A stretch of DNA of 22,416 nucleotides from Aureispira sp964445645. GTDB lineage: Bacteria > Bacteroidota > Bacteroidia > Chitinophagales > Saprospiraceae. Under the pieces are notes generated by a model. The model did not search any database, was not told the origin of the DNA, and was given only the letters and a program-made list of their open reading frames with translations. Below are positions 7,367 to 15,094 of this stretch, in pieces (within the stretch, counting starts at the first letter, position 1; every line of letters starts with the position of its first letter). The DNA is taken from contig CAYULH010000090.1 of the NCBI GenBank assembly GCA_964445645.1, forward strand, positions 1 through 22,416, read 5' to 3'. Made by a program: the position numbers and the translations under genes.

Positions 7367-8197
7367 CTATTCATGAAATGCCAACAAAGGCAACCTATCG
7401 GTACCTGTCATGCTATTGGTAACGCTTTGCCCACCAAACAACTTATCCCAAAGGCTTCTTTGATGGGTGAGCATAGCCAGCATATCAATATTGTTTACCC
7501 GACAAAAAATTCGTAAACCTTCATTAATAGAAGCCGCACTAAATACACTAAAAGTAACAGGTAGACCTTTAAAATCTCCTTCAAATCGGTCGGCAAAAGC
7601 CTGCTCTGCCGACTCGTCATAAGGCTCATTGTGCTTATTAATGTGTACACAATGTACCGTTGCATTGATAGCTGTAGCTATCACAGTCAATTGAAAAAGG
7701 CGTTCATTATTTTTCTCACTAAAATCTGTAGCATAAGCAATGCGTTTGATTGAGCCAAAGGTGGCACCTTCTGGAATAGCTAACACTGGACAATGTGCAT
7801 TTTGGATTACCTTGCCTGTATTCGTTCCCCAAACCTTATCCATTGCTTTGTCGGCACCATGCGTACCCATGATAATCAATTCAGCATCCATTTCTTTGGC
7901 AACCGAAACAATGGTATGTTCTGATCCGGGTCTCACTATATAAGAACAAGAAACAGGATTGTCCTTGTCTCTCAAAGGTGGCTGAGTAGCAGCTTTTAGA
8001 TGTTTAAGAACATCTTCTTCTTTTGCTTTGTAAATCGCATCAATTTGCTCCTTAGGATAGGTCGTCTCCACATAAGGTGGCCAGTACAAATACAAAACAA
8101 CCAATTCTGTATTCAAGGACTTGGCCATGTCATAAGCATAATAATACCCCCAACTAGAGGCTGCTGAAAAGTCGACTGGAACTATTATTTTTTTCAT
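7367..8197 (-). CDS. Tandem-domain universal stress protein (UspA family)
   Basis: Cytoplasmic two-domain Usp protein of 276 residues. Domain 1 (1-142) begins KKIIVPVDFS and carries the ATP-binding motif G111-x2-G114-x9-G124-T125 (GTHGADKAMDKVWGTNT). Domain 2 (about 150-276) begins KRIAYATDFS but its corresponding C-terminal loop (THQRSLWDKLFGGQSVTNSM) lacks the regular glycine pattern, so it probably does not bind ATP. Usp proteins modulate stress survival; the target is unknown. It is 42 bp upstream of paaE on the same strand and may share its transcript, which would tie it to phenylacetate degradation, where reactive epoxides are made. The upstream region holds a long inverted repeat. Confidence 0.92.
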   Translation of the reverse strand: MKKIIVPVDFSAASSWGYYYAYDMAKSLNTELVVLYLYWPPYVETTYPKEQIDAIYKAKEEDVLKHLKAATQPPLRDKDNPVSCSYIVRPGSEHTIVSVAKEMDAELIIMGTHGADKAMDKVWGTNTGKVIQNAHCPVLAIPEGATFGSIKRIAYATDFSEKNNERLFQLTVIATAINATVHCVHINKHNEPYDESAEQAFADRFEGDFKGLPVTFSVFSAASINEGLRIFCRVNNIDMLAMLTHQRSLWDKLFGGQSVTNSMTGTDRLPLLAFHE

Positions 8198-8240
8198 AAT
8201 AATTTCGTGTGTTGTTAAAATCCTTACTTCGTTGGAAATC

Positions 8241-8312
8241 GTATCTAATTGATTATTAGCTTATTACAGAATAGAAATTAAAATCATAAAAAACTGATAA
8301 TCAATTAGATAC
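8241..8312. repeat. Long inverted repeat between E1 and usp genes
   Basis: Perfect 16-bp arms, GTATCTAATTGATTAT (8241-8256) and ATAATCAATTAGATAC (8297-8312), extend to 19 bp with one T-G pair, around a 34-base loop. It lies 44-115 bp before the usp start and after the E1 stop. No U run follows on the minus strand, so it is not a standard terminator. It could be an operator pair or an mRNA processing hairpin. Confidence 0.7.
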
Positions 8313-8317
8313 AAGAT

Positions 8318-8353
8318 GATTTTTTACTTTTTTTACAAAAAAGATAAAAAATC
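8318..8353. repeat. A/T-only imperfect hairpin after the E1 gene
   Basis: GATTTTTTA (8318-8326) pairs with TAAAAAATC (8345-8353). Inside it, CTTTTTT pairs with AAAAAAG with one bulged base. Transcription of the E1 gene enters it 62 bp after the stop codon. It may contribute to 3'-end formation, but so AT-rich a sequence may also pair by chance. Confidence 0.4.
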
Positions 8354-8414
8354 CACGAAGTATTATAAAATATTAGGTCTATAAATTAATTGCTAGTTGT
8401 TTTTTTTATAATCC

Positions 8415-10514
8415 TTAATAATCCAATAAATCCTCTATAGCTACACGCACCTTATCAATAGAAGGCAGCATCGTTTTTTCCAAGACTTGGTTGAGCGGAA
8501 TAGCTGGTGTATCTACTGCGCCAAGGGTACGTACAGGGGCATCCAAAAACTTAAAGCATTGTTCTTGGATACGTGCAGCCAAGCTTTGTGCAAAGGTGCA
8601 GCTCACTGGCTCTTCGGTCACTACCAAACAACGTCCATGTTTCTTAACTGCTTCAAAAACAGTGTCTGTATCTAGCGGATATAAGGTTCTTAAATCTATA
8701 ATCTCCACACGCCCATCTAGTTCTTTGCTGGCATTGAGTGCCCAATGCACCCCCATTCCGTAAGTAACTACCACGATAGAACGTCCTTGGGCTACTTGCT
8801 CTTGGGATGCGGTTTGTGTAATGGCAGCCTTGCCTAATTGATAATCTTCGGCAGGCAATACGGTACAAGCTGTTTCGGTACCGGGTACTTTAGACCAATA
8901 CAAACCCTTGTGTTCTAGTATTACCACAGGATTGGGATCATAATACGCAGCTTTCATCAAGCCTTTGAGATCGGCACCATTACTAGGATAAGCAATTTTA
9001 ATTCCCTTGATATTGGTCAACACCGATTCGACACTAGAAGAATGATAAGGCCCTCCACTACCATAGGCTCCAATAGGGACCCGCAAAACCATACTAACAG
9101 GCCACTTGCCATTGGATAAATAACAGGATCGGCTTACTTCTGTAAACAACTGGTTGAGTCCCGGCCAGATGTAATCTGCAAATTGGACTTCTACAATTGG
9201 TTTTAGCCCCACAGCAGACATTCCAACAGTAGAACCAATAATAAATGCTTCTTGAATGGGTGTATTAAATACACGATTGTCGCCAAATTTCTGCGCTAAT
9301 GTAGCTGCTTCTCTAAACACCCCCCCCAAACGTCGGCCTACATCTTGTCCATACAACAAACATTCGGGATGCGCTGTCATCAATTCATTGACGGCTGTTA
9401 AGGCACTATCAACCATTACCGTAGGTTCGCCTTCTGTGGGTTGGCGCACGCCCTGTTCCTCTTGTACAGGTGTTGGGGCAAAAGCGTGTGTAAAAAGATC
9501 TTCGGGGCGTGGATCTTCTGCCAAAAGAGCTTGTTCAAAAGCTTCTTTTACCGCTTCTTGGCAACTTACTTCTATACCTTTTATAATTGTTTCCTCCAAA
9601 CCAGCATCTAGCAATTGTTGCCACAAGATTGGATAAGGATCACGTTTTTTCTGCTCTTCCAAATCATCTCTATACCATTCCATTCGCACCCCCGAGGTAT
9701 GATGATTAAGCAAGGGTACTTTGGCATGAACCAAGAAAGGGCGACGTTCTTTTCTAATTCTATCCAAGATACCTTCCAATACTCTATAACAAGCAGCAAA
9801 ATCGCTGCCGTTTACTTGCACGGCTTCAATCCCCTTGAACCCTTGAATATACTCAAAAGCATCTTGAGCACGAATTTCATCCGCACTGGCAGAAATATCC
9901 CATTCATTATCTTGAATCAGATAAAGAATAGGCAATTGCTTGAGGGCTGCCATCTGAAACGCCTCTGCTACTTCGCCTTCTGTAATGGAAGCATCACCCA
10001 AGGAACACACCACTACAGGTTTATCTTCCAAATCCTCTGCTAAACCCTGTTGTTCTTTGTACTGAATACCCATTGCTACGCCTGTAGTGGGTATCGCCTG
10101 CATCCCTGTAGCAGAAGATTGATGCGGAATTTTAGGTTTGTCGTCATCCTTCAAACTTGGATGCGAGTAATAAGTACGCCCCCCCGAAAATGGATCATCT
10201 CGTTTGGCCAGTACTTGAAGCATCAAATCATAGGGCTGCATTCCTATGCCCAATAACATAGCATCATCTCTATAGTATGGAGCCACGTAATCTTGTGGCT
10301 TCAATTGCATTCCGAGTGCTAATTGTATTGCCTCATGGCCCCTAGAGGTGGCATGAACATATTTGGAGGCCAATTTGGTATTGGCCTCGTATATTTCTGC
10401 CATTGATTTGGCAGTAGCCATCAGTCTAAAAGCCTCTTTCAAACGGTTCAAATTAGGCTTTTTTGTAGCGACATCAATGGTCTTTTCTATATCCTTAGTG
10501 ATCGTTTTTGACAT
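8415..10514 (-). CDS. 2-oxoacid dehydrogenase E1, fused alpha and beta subunits
   Basis: Thiamine diphosphate-dependent decarboxylase component of a 2-oxoacid dehydrogenase complex, with both E1 chains in one 699-residue protein. The alpha half (about 25-340) has the ThDP motif GDASITEGEVAEAF starting at 173 and ending QDN (201-203), plus SRGHEAIQLALG (57-68). The beta half (about 365-699) has VMVDSALTAVNELM, LLYGQDVGRRLGGVF, FNTPIQEAFIIGS, and GGPYHSSSVES near the active site. The single-chain arrangement and HSSS loop suggest a branched-chain or general 2-oxoacid type. E2 and E3 are not in the window. A TetR-type operator sits 38 bp before the start, matching that of paaA, so the enzyme is probably co-regulated with phenylacetate breakdown. 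An arylpyruvate substrate is my inference; branched-chain oxoacids are the conservative choice. Confidence 0.93.
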   Translation of the reverse strand: MSKTITKDIEKTIDVATKKPNLNRLKEAFRLMATAKSMAEIYEANTKLASKYVHATSRGHEAIQLALGMQLKPQDYVAPYYRDDAMLLGIGMQPYDLMLQVLAKRDDPFSGGRTYYSHPSLKDDDKPKIPHQSSATGMQAIPTTGVAMGIQYKEQQGLAEDLEDKPVVVCSLGDASITEGEVAEAFQMAALKQLPILYLIQDNEWDISASADEIRAQDAFEYIQGFKGIEAVQVNGSDFAACYRVLEGILDRIRKERRPFLVHAKVPLLNHHTSGVRMEWYRDDLEEQKKRDPYPILWQQLLDAGLEETIIKGIEVSCQEAVKEAFEQALLAEDPRPEDLFTHAFAPTPVQEEQGVRQPTEGEPTVMVDSALTAVNELMTAHPECLLYGQDVGRRLGGVFREAATLAQKFGDNRVFNTPIQEAFIIGSTVGMSAVGLKPIVEVQFADYIWPGLNQLFTEVSRSCYLSNGKWPVSMVLRVPIGAYGSGGPYHSSSVESVLTNIKGIKIAYPSNGADLKGLMKAAYYDPNPVVILEHKGLYWSKVPGTETACTVLPAEDYQLGKAAITQTASQEQVAQGRSIVVVTYGMGVHWALNASKELDGRVEIIDLRTLYPLDTDTVFEAVKKHGRCLVVTEEPVSCTFAQSLAARIQEQCFKFLDAPVRTLGAVDTPAIPLNQVLEKTMLPSIDKVRVAIEDLLDY

Positions 10515-10550
10515 AATAGAATAAGCTATTTAGTGGATGGATTACAATAT

Positions 10551-10566
10551 ACGAACAAGTGTTCGT
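10551..10566. promoter_or_regulatory. Probable TetR (PaaR-like) operator upstream of the E1 gene
   Basis: The sequence ACGAACA-AG-TGTTCGT is a perfect 16-bp inverted repeat centred about 44 bp before the E1 start codon. It is the same palindrome as at 6133-6146. On the minus strand it directly adjoins TATATTG (10551-10545), a near match to the Bacteroidota -7 element, so bound repressor would block the promoter. The promoter reading is weak; the palindrome itself is certain. Confidence 0.65.
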
Positions 10567-10702
10567 TTTTTTCTAATTTATAGTCGGTTTTTATTTTTTT
10601 TCATAACAAGTTATTTTTTCAAACTGTTCTAAGTTCTTATAAAATACTACATTTTATTTGTATGCAAAACAACTATTTCCTGTTATTTTTTAGCATTTTA
10701 TA

Positions 10703-10739
10703 TAAAAAAAGAATCACTCCAAATAATGGAATGACTCTT
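10703..10739 (-). terminator. Rho-independent terminator of tetR
   Basis: On the minus strand a 12-bp stem (10728-10739 with 10709-10720, including two G-U pairs) encloses a 7-base loop and runs into seven T. It lies 32 bp after the tetR stop codon. Confidence 0.85.
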
Positions 10740-10770
10740 ACTATGCTCTTGAGCTTGCTCTAGTTGTGGG

Positions 10771-11364
10771 CTAGTTGTGGGCTAGGCCATTGAGCAGCAA
10801 CGTTGTGAGTTGTGTTTTTAGGGCTTTGGGGCTCAGTTTTCGGCTTGGTTTGTACCAATAATGAATCCAGCGTACGGCTGTAAGAACAGTATACAGTGCT
10901 ACACGAGCATCTGTTGCTCTCAATTCGCCATCTTCTATACCTGTTTGTATAATATCCTGAAGGCGAGCCTCATAGGATTTACGCAATTTTAGAAAAGCGG
11001 ATAAATTATTTTGGCCTGTTCCATCAGTTAGGTGCCGCCACTCATTATTAAATACCGTCACAGAAGTAGGGTTGGTAACAGCAATATCTACATGCAAGCC
11101 AATGACGGCCTCCAACTGTTCTAAGGAAGTTCCGCCTTGTGCTTCAATTTTATCAAGCCCCTCTATAAAGCTGTGTGCATTGTCAAAACATATTTTTTGC
11201 AACAATTCTTCTTTGGAGCCAATATGGCTATACAAACTGGAAACTTTGAGGTTGACCCGATCAGCTAGTTCTCGCATAGAAGCCGCTTTGTAGCCCCGTT
11301 CTCGAAACAAAAGTGCAGCTGCTTCATAAATGGCTGTTTTTTTGGGTGTTCTTTTCTCTATCAT
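10771..11364 (-). CDS. TetR-family repressor, probable PaaR
   Basis: DNA-binding repressor with an N-terminal TetR helix-turn-helix: AIYEAAALLFRERGYKAASMRELADRV, then NLKVSSLYSHIGSKEELL, the latter including the recognition helix. I start it at the ATG at 11364 (MIEKRTPKK, 197 residues) and not the upstream in-frame ATG at 11388, because a promoter octamer TACTTTTG at 11400-11393 would put the transcription start near 11387. The C-terminal ligand domain (ALYTVLTAVRWIHYWYKP) resembles those of TetR regulators linked to acyl-CoA effectors. Two copies of one palindromic operator, before the E1 gene and paaA, make a PaaR-type repressor responding to phenylacetyl-CoA likely. It is monocistronic with its own terminator and divergent from the transaldolase gene. 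Effector identity is inferred. Confidence 0.88.
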   Translation of the reverse strand: MIEKRTPKKTAIYEAAALLFRERGYKAASMRELADRVNLKVSSLYSHIGSKEELLQKICFDNAHSFIEGLDKIEAQGGTSLEQLEAVIGLHVDIAVTNPTSVTVFNNEWRHLTDGTGQNNLSAFLKLRKSYEARLQDIIQTGIEDGELRATDARVALYTVLTAVRWIHYWYKPSRKLSPKALKTQLTTLLLNGLAHN

Positions 11365-11392
11365 AATTGTGGAGTGCGTAAATGTCAAGCAA

Positions 11393-11400
11393 CAAAAGTA
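11393..11400 (-). promoter_or_regulatory. Bacteroidota -7 promoter element for tetR
   Basis: The minus strand reads TACTTTTG, an exact match to the TAnnTTTG consensus, 29 bp before the chosen tetR start. No clear TTG -33 element is visible at the usual spacing. Confidence 0.55.
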
Positions 11401-11443
11401 AACAAATTTAGGTGGAATTAGGAGTGGTGTAATAAAAAACCGT

Positions 11444-11451
11444 TACTTTTG
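11444..11451 (+). promoter_or_regulatory. Bacteroidota -7 promoter element for transaldolase
   Basis: TACTTTTG matches TAnnTTTG exactly and is followed by CGCC, a common context in this phylum. It implies a 5' leader of roughly 90 bases. The -33 element is not obvious. Confidence 0.6.
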
Positions 11452-11548
11452 CGCCAAGTATTCTATTGATGGCTATAATACAGTGTTTGAGCAAGTTTTG
11501 CCTTGTATACTGATGCCTTTTTTCTTCTTATTATAAATAACACTTGCA

Positions 11549-12205
11549 ATGAAATTTTTTGTTGATACCGCTAATTTAGAACAAATTCAGGAAGCCTATG
11601 ATTTAGGTATTTTAGATGGGGTAACTACCAACCCTTCTTTGATGGCTAAAGAGGGCATCAGTGGCGAGCAAGCCGTCTTAGATCACTATGCCAAGATATG
11701 TGCAATTGTAGATGGTGATGTAAGTGCAGAGGTAATTTCTACAGATTTTGAGGGCATTGTAAAAGAGGGGGAAGCATTGGCAGAGTTGCACCCCAATATT
11801 GTAGTTAAAGTACCCATGATTAAAGATGGTGTTAAGGCCATCAAATATTTTTCTAACAAAGGTATTCGCACCAATTGTACCTTGGTATTTTCAGCTGGAC
11901 AAGCATTGTTGGCCGCCAAAGCTGGTGCCACGTACTTGTCTCCTTTTATTGGTCGTGTAGACGATATTTCTTGGGATGGCTTGGAGCTAATCGAGCAAGT
12001 TGTCCACATTTACAATAATTATGGCTATCAAACAGAGGTATTGGCTGCTTCTATTCGCAATCCTTTACACATTATCAAGTGTGCAGAAATTGGTGCAGAT
12101 GTAGTTACTTGCCCACTCAATGCCATTTTGGCCTTGCTCAATCATCCTTTAACCGACCAAGGCTTGGCCAAGTTCTTGGCCGATCACAAACGTGTAAATG
12201 GATAA
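11549..12205 (+). CDS. tal: Small transaldolase (TalC/FSA family)
   Basis: Pentose-phosphate-pathway enzyme of 218 residues, the small class I type. It opens MKFFVDTANL and has DGVTTNPSLMAKEG (23-36), Schiff-base lysine K87 in VVKVPM, NCTLVFSAGQALLAAKAGA (109-127), and SPFIGRVDD (131-139). Genes of this family are often annotated as fructose-6-phosphate aldolase. Here E61 in VSAEV and F133 in SPFIGR, where E. coli FSA has Gln and Tyr, point to true transaldolase activity. That residue rule comes from work on TalB and FsaA and is applied here by inspection. It stands alone, with its own promoter octamer and a strong terminator. The nearby sugar kinase is far away and not in the same unit. Confidence 0.95.
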   Translation: MKFFVDTANLEQIQEAYDLGILDGVTTNPSLMAKEGISGEQAVLDHYAKICAIVDGDVSAEVISTDFEGIVKEGEALAELHPNIVVKVPMIKDGVKAIKYFSNKGIRTNCTLVFSAGQALLAAKAGATYLSPFIGRVDDISWDGLELIEQVVHIYNNYGYQTEVLAASIRNPLHIIKCAEIGADVVTCPLNAILALLNHPLTDQGLAKFLADHKRVNG

Positions 12206-12231
12206 GCAGAGTTTGTTATAACAAAAAATAA

Positions 12232-12272
12232 AAGGTCGCTATCAGCATAATTTGATAGCGACCTTGCTTTTT
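12232..12272. terminator. Bidirectional terminator between transaldolase and aldehyde dehydrogenase
   Basis: A perfect 13-bp stem, AAGGTCGCTATCA (12232-12244) with TGATAGCGACCTT (12253-12265), encloses an 8-base loop. It is followed by GCTTTTT on the plus strand and by a T-rich tract on the minus strand, so it can serve both convergent genes. Confidence 0.92.
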
Positions 12273-12302
12273 ATAATATCAATTGTAGTTGTTGTTATTT
12301 TA

Positions 12303-13934
12303 TTACAATGACCACTTCATTATCTTTTTGATCCAACTCAATCTGAGCTTGAAGGGCGCATAGCGAATCGGTTCTTCTAACTTGAAGGAGCGGTGCAGCA
12401 CTGCTTTTTTGTGTGAGAACAAATCAAAGGAGTGTTCTCCATGATAAGCACCAATACCACTATCTCCTACTCCACCAAATGGCAATGCTCCATTGGCAAT
12501 GTGCATTAGGGTGTCGTTAATCGTTACGCCTCCAGCTGATGTTTGATCCAAGATAGCATCAATTCGCTTCTCATTCTTGGAGAAGATATACAATGCTAAG
12601 GGCTTGGGACGGTCATTGACAAATTCAATGGCTTCTCTCAAATTGCCATAACTAAAAATAGGCAAAATAGGCCCAAATATTTCCTCTTGCATCACATCTG
12701 CCTCTTCACTTACATCCTCTAACAAGGTTGGCGCAATAAATTTATCTGCTCGGTCGGTTTGACCTCCAATGATAGCCTTTCCATCTTTGAGGTAGCCCGA
12801 TAAACGGTCAAAATGGCTATCATTGATATTTTCAACGAACTCGACGAGGATCAACGCCTCAGCGTCGAGCAGGCACCCCTCGCGGGGCCGCCGGAGGGAA
12901 ACTACATGCCCGATACGGTGGACAGCTTCACCGAAATAGCCGGGGAAGGCAAGGGTAAGGTTGTGTTCTCCACCGGCGAAGAGGAAGAACGTCGTCAAGC
13001 CGCCCGTCTGGCTCACCGGCAGCAGGTGGTCGGGGAAGCGCTCGGCCGCACGCATCCGCTCGCGCTCGTGCACGAAGATCTCGTGCGAGATGCGGTCGGT
13101 CGGAGAGAGCTGGTCGGCGTCGNNNNNNNNNNTGATACGCTGGTCTACCAACAAATAATCAGGTGCGATACAGGTTTGTCCTGCATTGATAAATTTGCCC
13201 CAGACAATTCTCTTGGCGGTATAGTCCAACTGTATATCGGCATCCACAATACAGGGGCTTTTGCCCCCCAATTCCAATGCAACAGGTGTGAGGTGCTTGG
13301 CAGCCGCTTGATAAATGATTTTACCGACTTTGGTGCTTCCTGTAAAAAAGATAAAATTAAACTTCTCTTTCAATAAGAGTTGTGTTTCTTTTACGGCACC
13401 CTCTACCACTCGAATATAACGGGAATCAAAGGTGCTATTGACCAAACGGGCTAATAAAGTAGAGGTGTGTGGTGCCATTTCAGATGGCTTTAGGATAGCC
13501 GTATTGCCCGCAGCAATAGCACCAACCAATGGTGCCAACATCAGCTGTACAGGGTAGTTCCAAGGTGCAATAATCAATACATTGCCATAAGGCTCTGACT
13601 GAATATGGCTGCTTCCTACATATAAAAAAGGTGGTGTTCCTACTTTTTCTGGCTTTACCCATTTATCTAATTTTGCCAAGGCTTTGTCCAACTCTACGGT
13701 TACAAAACCTACCTCGGTAGTGTATGCCTCAAACTCATGCTTACGCAAATCTTTGTGTAGTGCCTCTATAATTGCGCCCTCGTTGTTGTCTACTAACTCT
13801 CGAAGTTTTCTCAATTGTTCTTTTCTGAACTTAATACTTTTGGTGGCACCACTCGCAAAATACCTGCGTTGTGCTTGTACATACGATTTCACTTCTTCTG
13901 TTGTCAAATCCGTTTCTTTTATACTTGTCTCCAT
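12303..13934 (-). CDS. Aldehyde dehydrogenase, class 3 type (interrupted by foreign block and gap)
   Basis: NAD(P)-dependent oxidation of aldehydes to acids, ALDH3/fatty-aldehyde branch. The N-terminal part has APWNYPVQLMLAPLVGAIAAGN (N125), FTGSTKVGK (198-205), ELGGKSP with general base E221, and GQTCIAPDYLLVD with nucleophile C255. The C-terminal part has DRLSGYLKDGKAIIGGQTD, the PTLLEDVSEEADVMQEEIFGPILP cofactor region, and NGALPFGGVGDSGIGAYHG. Between about residues 268 and 367 the frame reads through ten N and roughly 290 bp of GC-rich sequence unlike any ALDH, where about 35-40 native residues (the FYGxNP region) should be. The real gene is therefore probably intact, near 480 residues, and mis-assembled here; a genuine disruption is less likely. 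It converges on the transaldolase. An N-terminal extension precedes the usual ALDH3 start. Confidence 0.88.
   Translation of the reverse strand: METSIKETDLTTEEVKSYVQAQRRYFASGATKSIKFRKEQLRKLRELVDNNEGAIIEALHKDLRKHEFEAYTTEVGFVTVELDKALAKLDKWVKPEKVGTPPFLYVGSSHIQSEPYGNVLIIAPWNYPVQLMLAPLVGAIAAGNTAILKPSEMAPHTSTLLARLVNSTFDSRYIRVVEGAVKETQLLLKEKFNFIFFTGSTKVGKIIYQAAAKHLTPVALELGGKSPCIVDADIQLDYTAKRIVWGKFINAGQTCIAPDYLLVDQRIXXXXDADQLSPTDRISHEIFVHERERMRAAERFPDHLLPVSQTGGLTTFFLFAGGEHNLTLAFPGYFGEAVHRIGHVVSLRRPREGCLLDAEALILVEFVENINDSHFDRLSGYLKDGKAIIGGQTDRADKFIAPTLLEDVSEEADVMQEEIFGPILPIFSYGNLREAIEFVNDRPKPLALYIFSKNEKRIDAILDQTSAGGVTINDTLMHIANGALPFGGVGDSGIGAYHGEHSFDLFSHKKAVLHRSFKLEEPIRYAPFKLRLSWIKKIMKWSL
12831..13122. 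other. GC-rich foreign block inside the aldehyde dehydrogenase gene
   Basis: About 292 bp with far higher GC than the window, open in one frame on each strand, ending at the N gap. Neither translation is one I recognise, and neither belongs to ALDH. The left edge, at about 12829-12836, is abrupt: coding of NDSHFDRL is restored immediately. It is most simply a stray contig end from another organism joined during scaffolding. Confidence 0.75.
13123..13132. other. Scaffold gap (10 N) in aldehyde dehydrogenase
   Basis: Ten undetermined bases separate native ALDH sequence (right side) from the GC-rich foreign block (left side). This is the same gap length and the same situation as at 4759-4768. 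Confidence 0.95.
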
Positions 13935-14053
13935 TTTTGTTGATATTGATGACGGGTGTAATTATTTTGTTAAATTTTACACTTTAATAAAATTCATAAA
14001 ATAACATTGAGGTAAGGCTAGTCGTTATATGTATATAAACCATAAAACACAAA

Positions 14054-14091
14054 AATGGTTTTGATAAACCCAAAGGAATATCAAAACCATT
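14054..14091 (-). terminator. Terminator of the DUF1571-like gene
   Basis: A perfect 13-bp stem, AATGGTTTTGATA (14054-14066) with TATCAAAACCATT (14079-14091), encloses a 12-base loop. On the minus strand it is followed by TTTTGTGTTTT. It ends transcription 41 bp after the stop at 14132 and before the ALDH promoter region. Confidence 0.85.
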
Positions 14092-14131
14092 AAATATACG
14101 CTATTTGTTTGCCAATTACAACTATTAGCTT

Positions 14132-14980
14132 CTAAAAACCATATTTACTACAATTGGTTGTAAATTCATCGCTACCAAAATTGGGGCGGCGATTGATATT
14201 GGTGTACTCGTATTTTTCAAACAGGCCACGCTCATCATACAGCATTTGTACTACGGGCATATACGTTTCTTTATCTATATAAACAATCACTTTGCTGGCA
14301 TAAGCACTTGGAACACTCAAGGTTGTTCCTTTTTTGATGGTGCGATTGTAAGAAATTCTGTTGTTGCGCTCTTTGATTAAATAATCAGATGCTACAATTC
14401 GGCGAGAGAGCTGCACCAAGTTTTGGTCTCTATCAGTAGTATAAGAAATATACTTAAAACCACTTGGCGGGATCATATAAATTCGGTGGCAGGGTCGGCC
14501 ATTAAACATCACTTCTCCCTTATAGGTATAAAGCTTATCAATGCTGATACCTGCTTTTTTTACGGTAGATTCAAAACCACTTAGTAGCACATTAACAAAG
14601 CCCAAGCCTGCGTCCTTAACGGTGTGGTGATTTTCGGATACTACCCTAGAATCGTATATACCCAAACTGACATTTACCCAAGGAAAACCATTGGGATTGA
14701 TGTAAGCTTTGTTGTTGTTCCAACCCGGTACGTATAACATTTCTACCCCCGTCTCCTTGTCCTTCATGTAGACACTTCGTGGGCTTTCTTGTACTCTAAA
14801 GTGCAGCCTTTTGGTCACATACTCACTTCCAAAGCGTTCTTTAGATACCAAATCAAATGTCGATTGGTTCATGTTTCTAATAGCCGCCTTCATCTTGGCC
14901 ATAATAGCAACAGGGTCTTGTGCAAGCAAGGTAGAAGAGGTCAGCAGTAAAAAACTAAAAAGGCAAACAAATAGCTTCAT
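14132..14980 (-). CDS. DUF1571-like secreted protein
   Basis: Exported protein of 282 residues. A Sec signal peptide is clear (MKLFVCLFSFLLLTSSTLLAQ, cleaved near residue 21; no lipobox cysteine). The mature part is beta-rich and resembles DUF1571 proteins, which are distant relatives of LolA/LolB-type lipid carriers: conserved-looking stretches are STFDLVSKERFG, LHFRVQESPRSVYMKD, NPNGFPWVN, and CHRIYMIPPSGFKYISYT. The C-terminal part reads as a typical strand pattern (KVIVYIDKETYMPVVQMLYDERGLFEKYEYTNI). The likely place is the periplasm and the role unknown. It has its own terminator and lies alone between aldehyde dehydrogenase and a T9SS cargo gene. The family call rests on pattern memory only. 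Confidence 0.75.
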   Translation of the reverse strand: MKLFVCLFSFLLLTSSTLLAQDPVAIMAKMKAAIRNMNQSTFDLVSKERFGSEYVTKRLHFRVQESPRSVYMKDKETGVEMLYVPGWNNNKAYINPNGFPWVNVSLGIYDSRVVSENHHTVKDAGLGFVNVLLSGFESTVKKAGISIDKLYTYKGEVMFNGRPCHRIYMIPPSGFKYISYTTDRDQNLVQLSRRIVASDYLIKERNNRISYNRTIKKGTTLSVPSAYASKVIVYIDKETYMPVVQMLYDERGLFEKYEYTNINRRPNFGSDEFTTNCSKYGF

Positions 14981-15094
14981 GGTTTGGTAGATTATTGATA
15001 GTTAGAAATATAGTAAAAACTGTATCGTGGACAAGTGTACTAGTCCTTTGAGTATCTAATAGTGGGTTTCCCCTATAATTAAGTTATTAAAAAA

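Noticed and set aside
12813..13376. Plus-strand frame of 187 codons over the foreign block
   Set aside because: It crosses the N run and antisense ALDH sequence; only the GC-rich part is open by composition and it has no recognisable motif.
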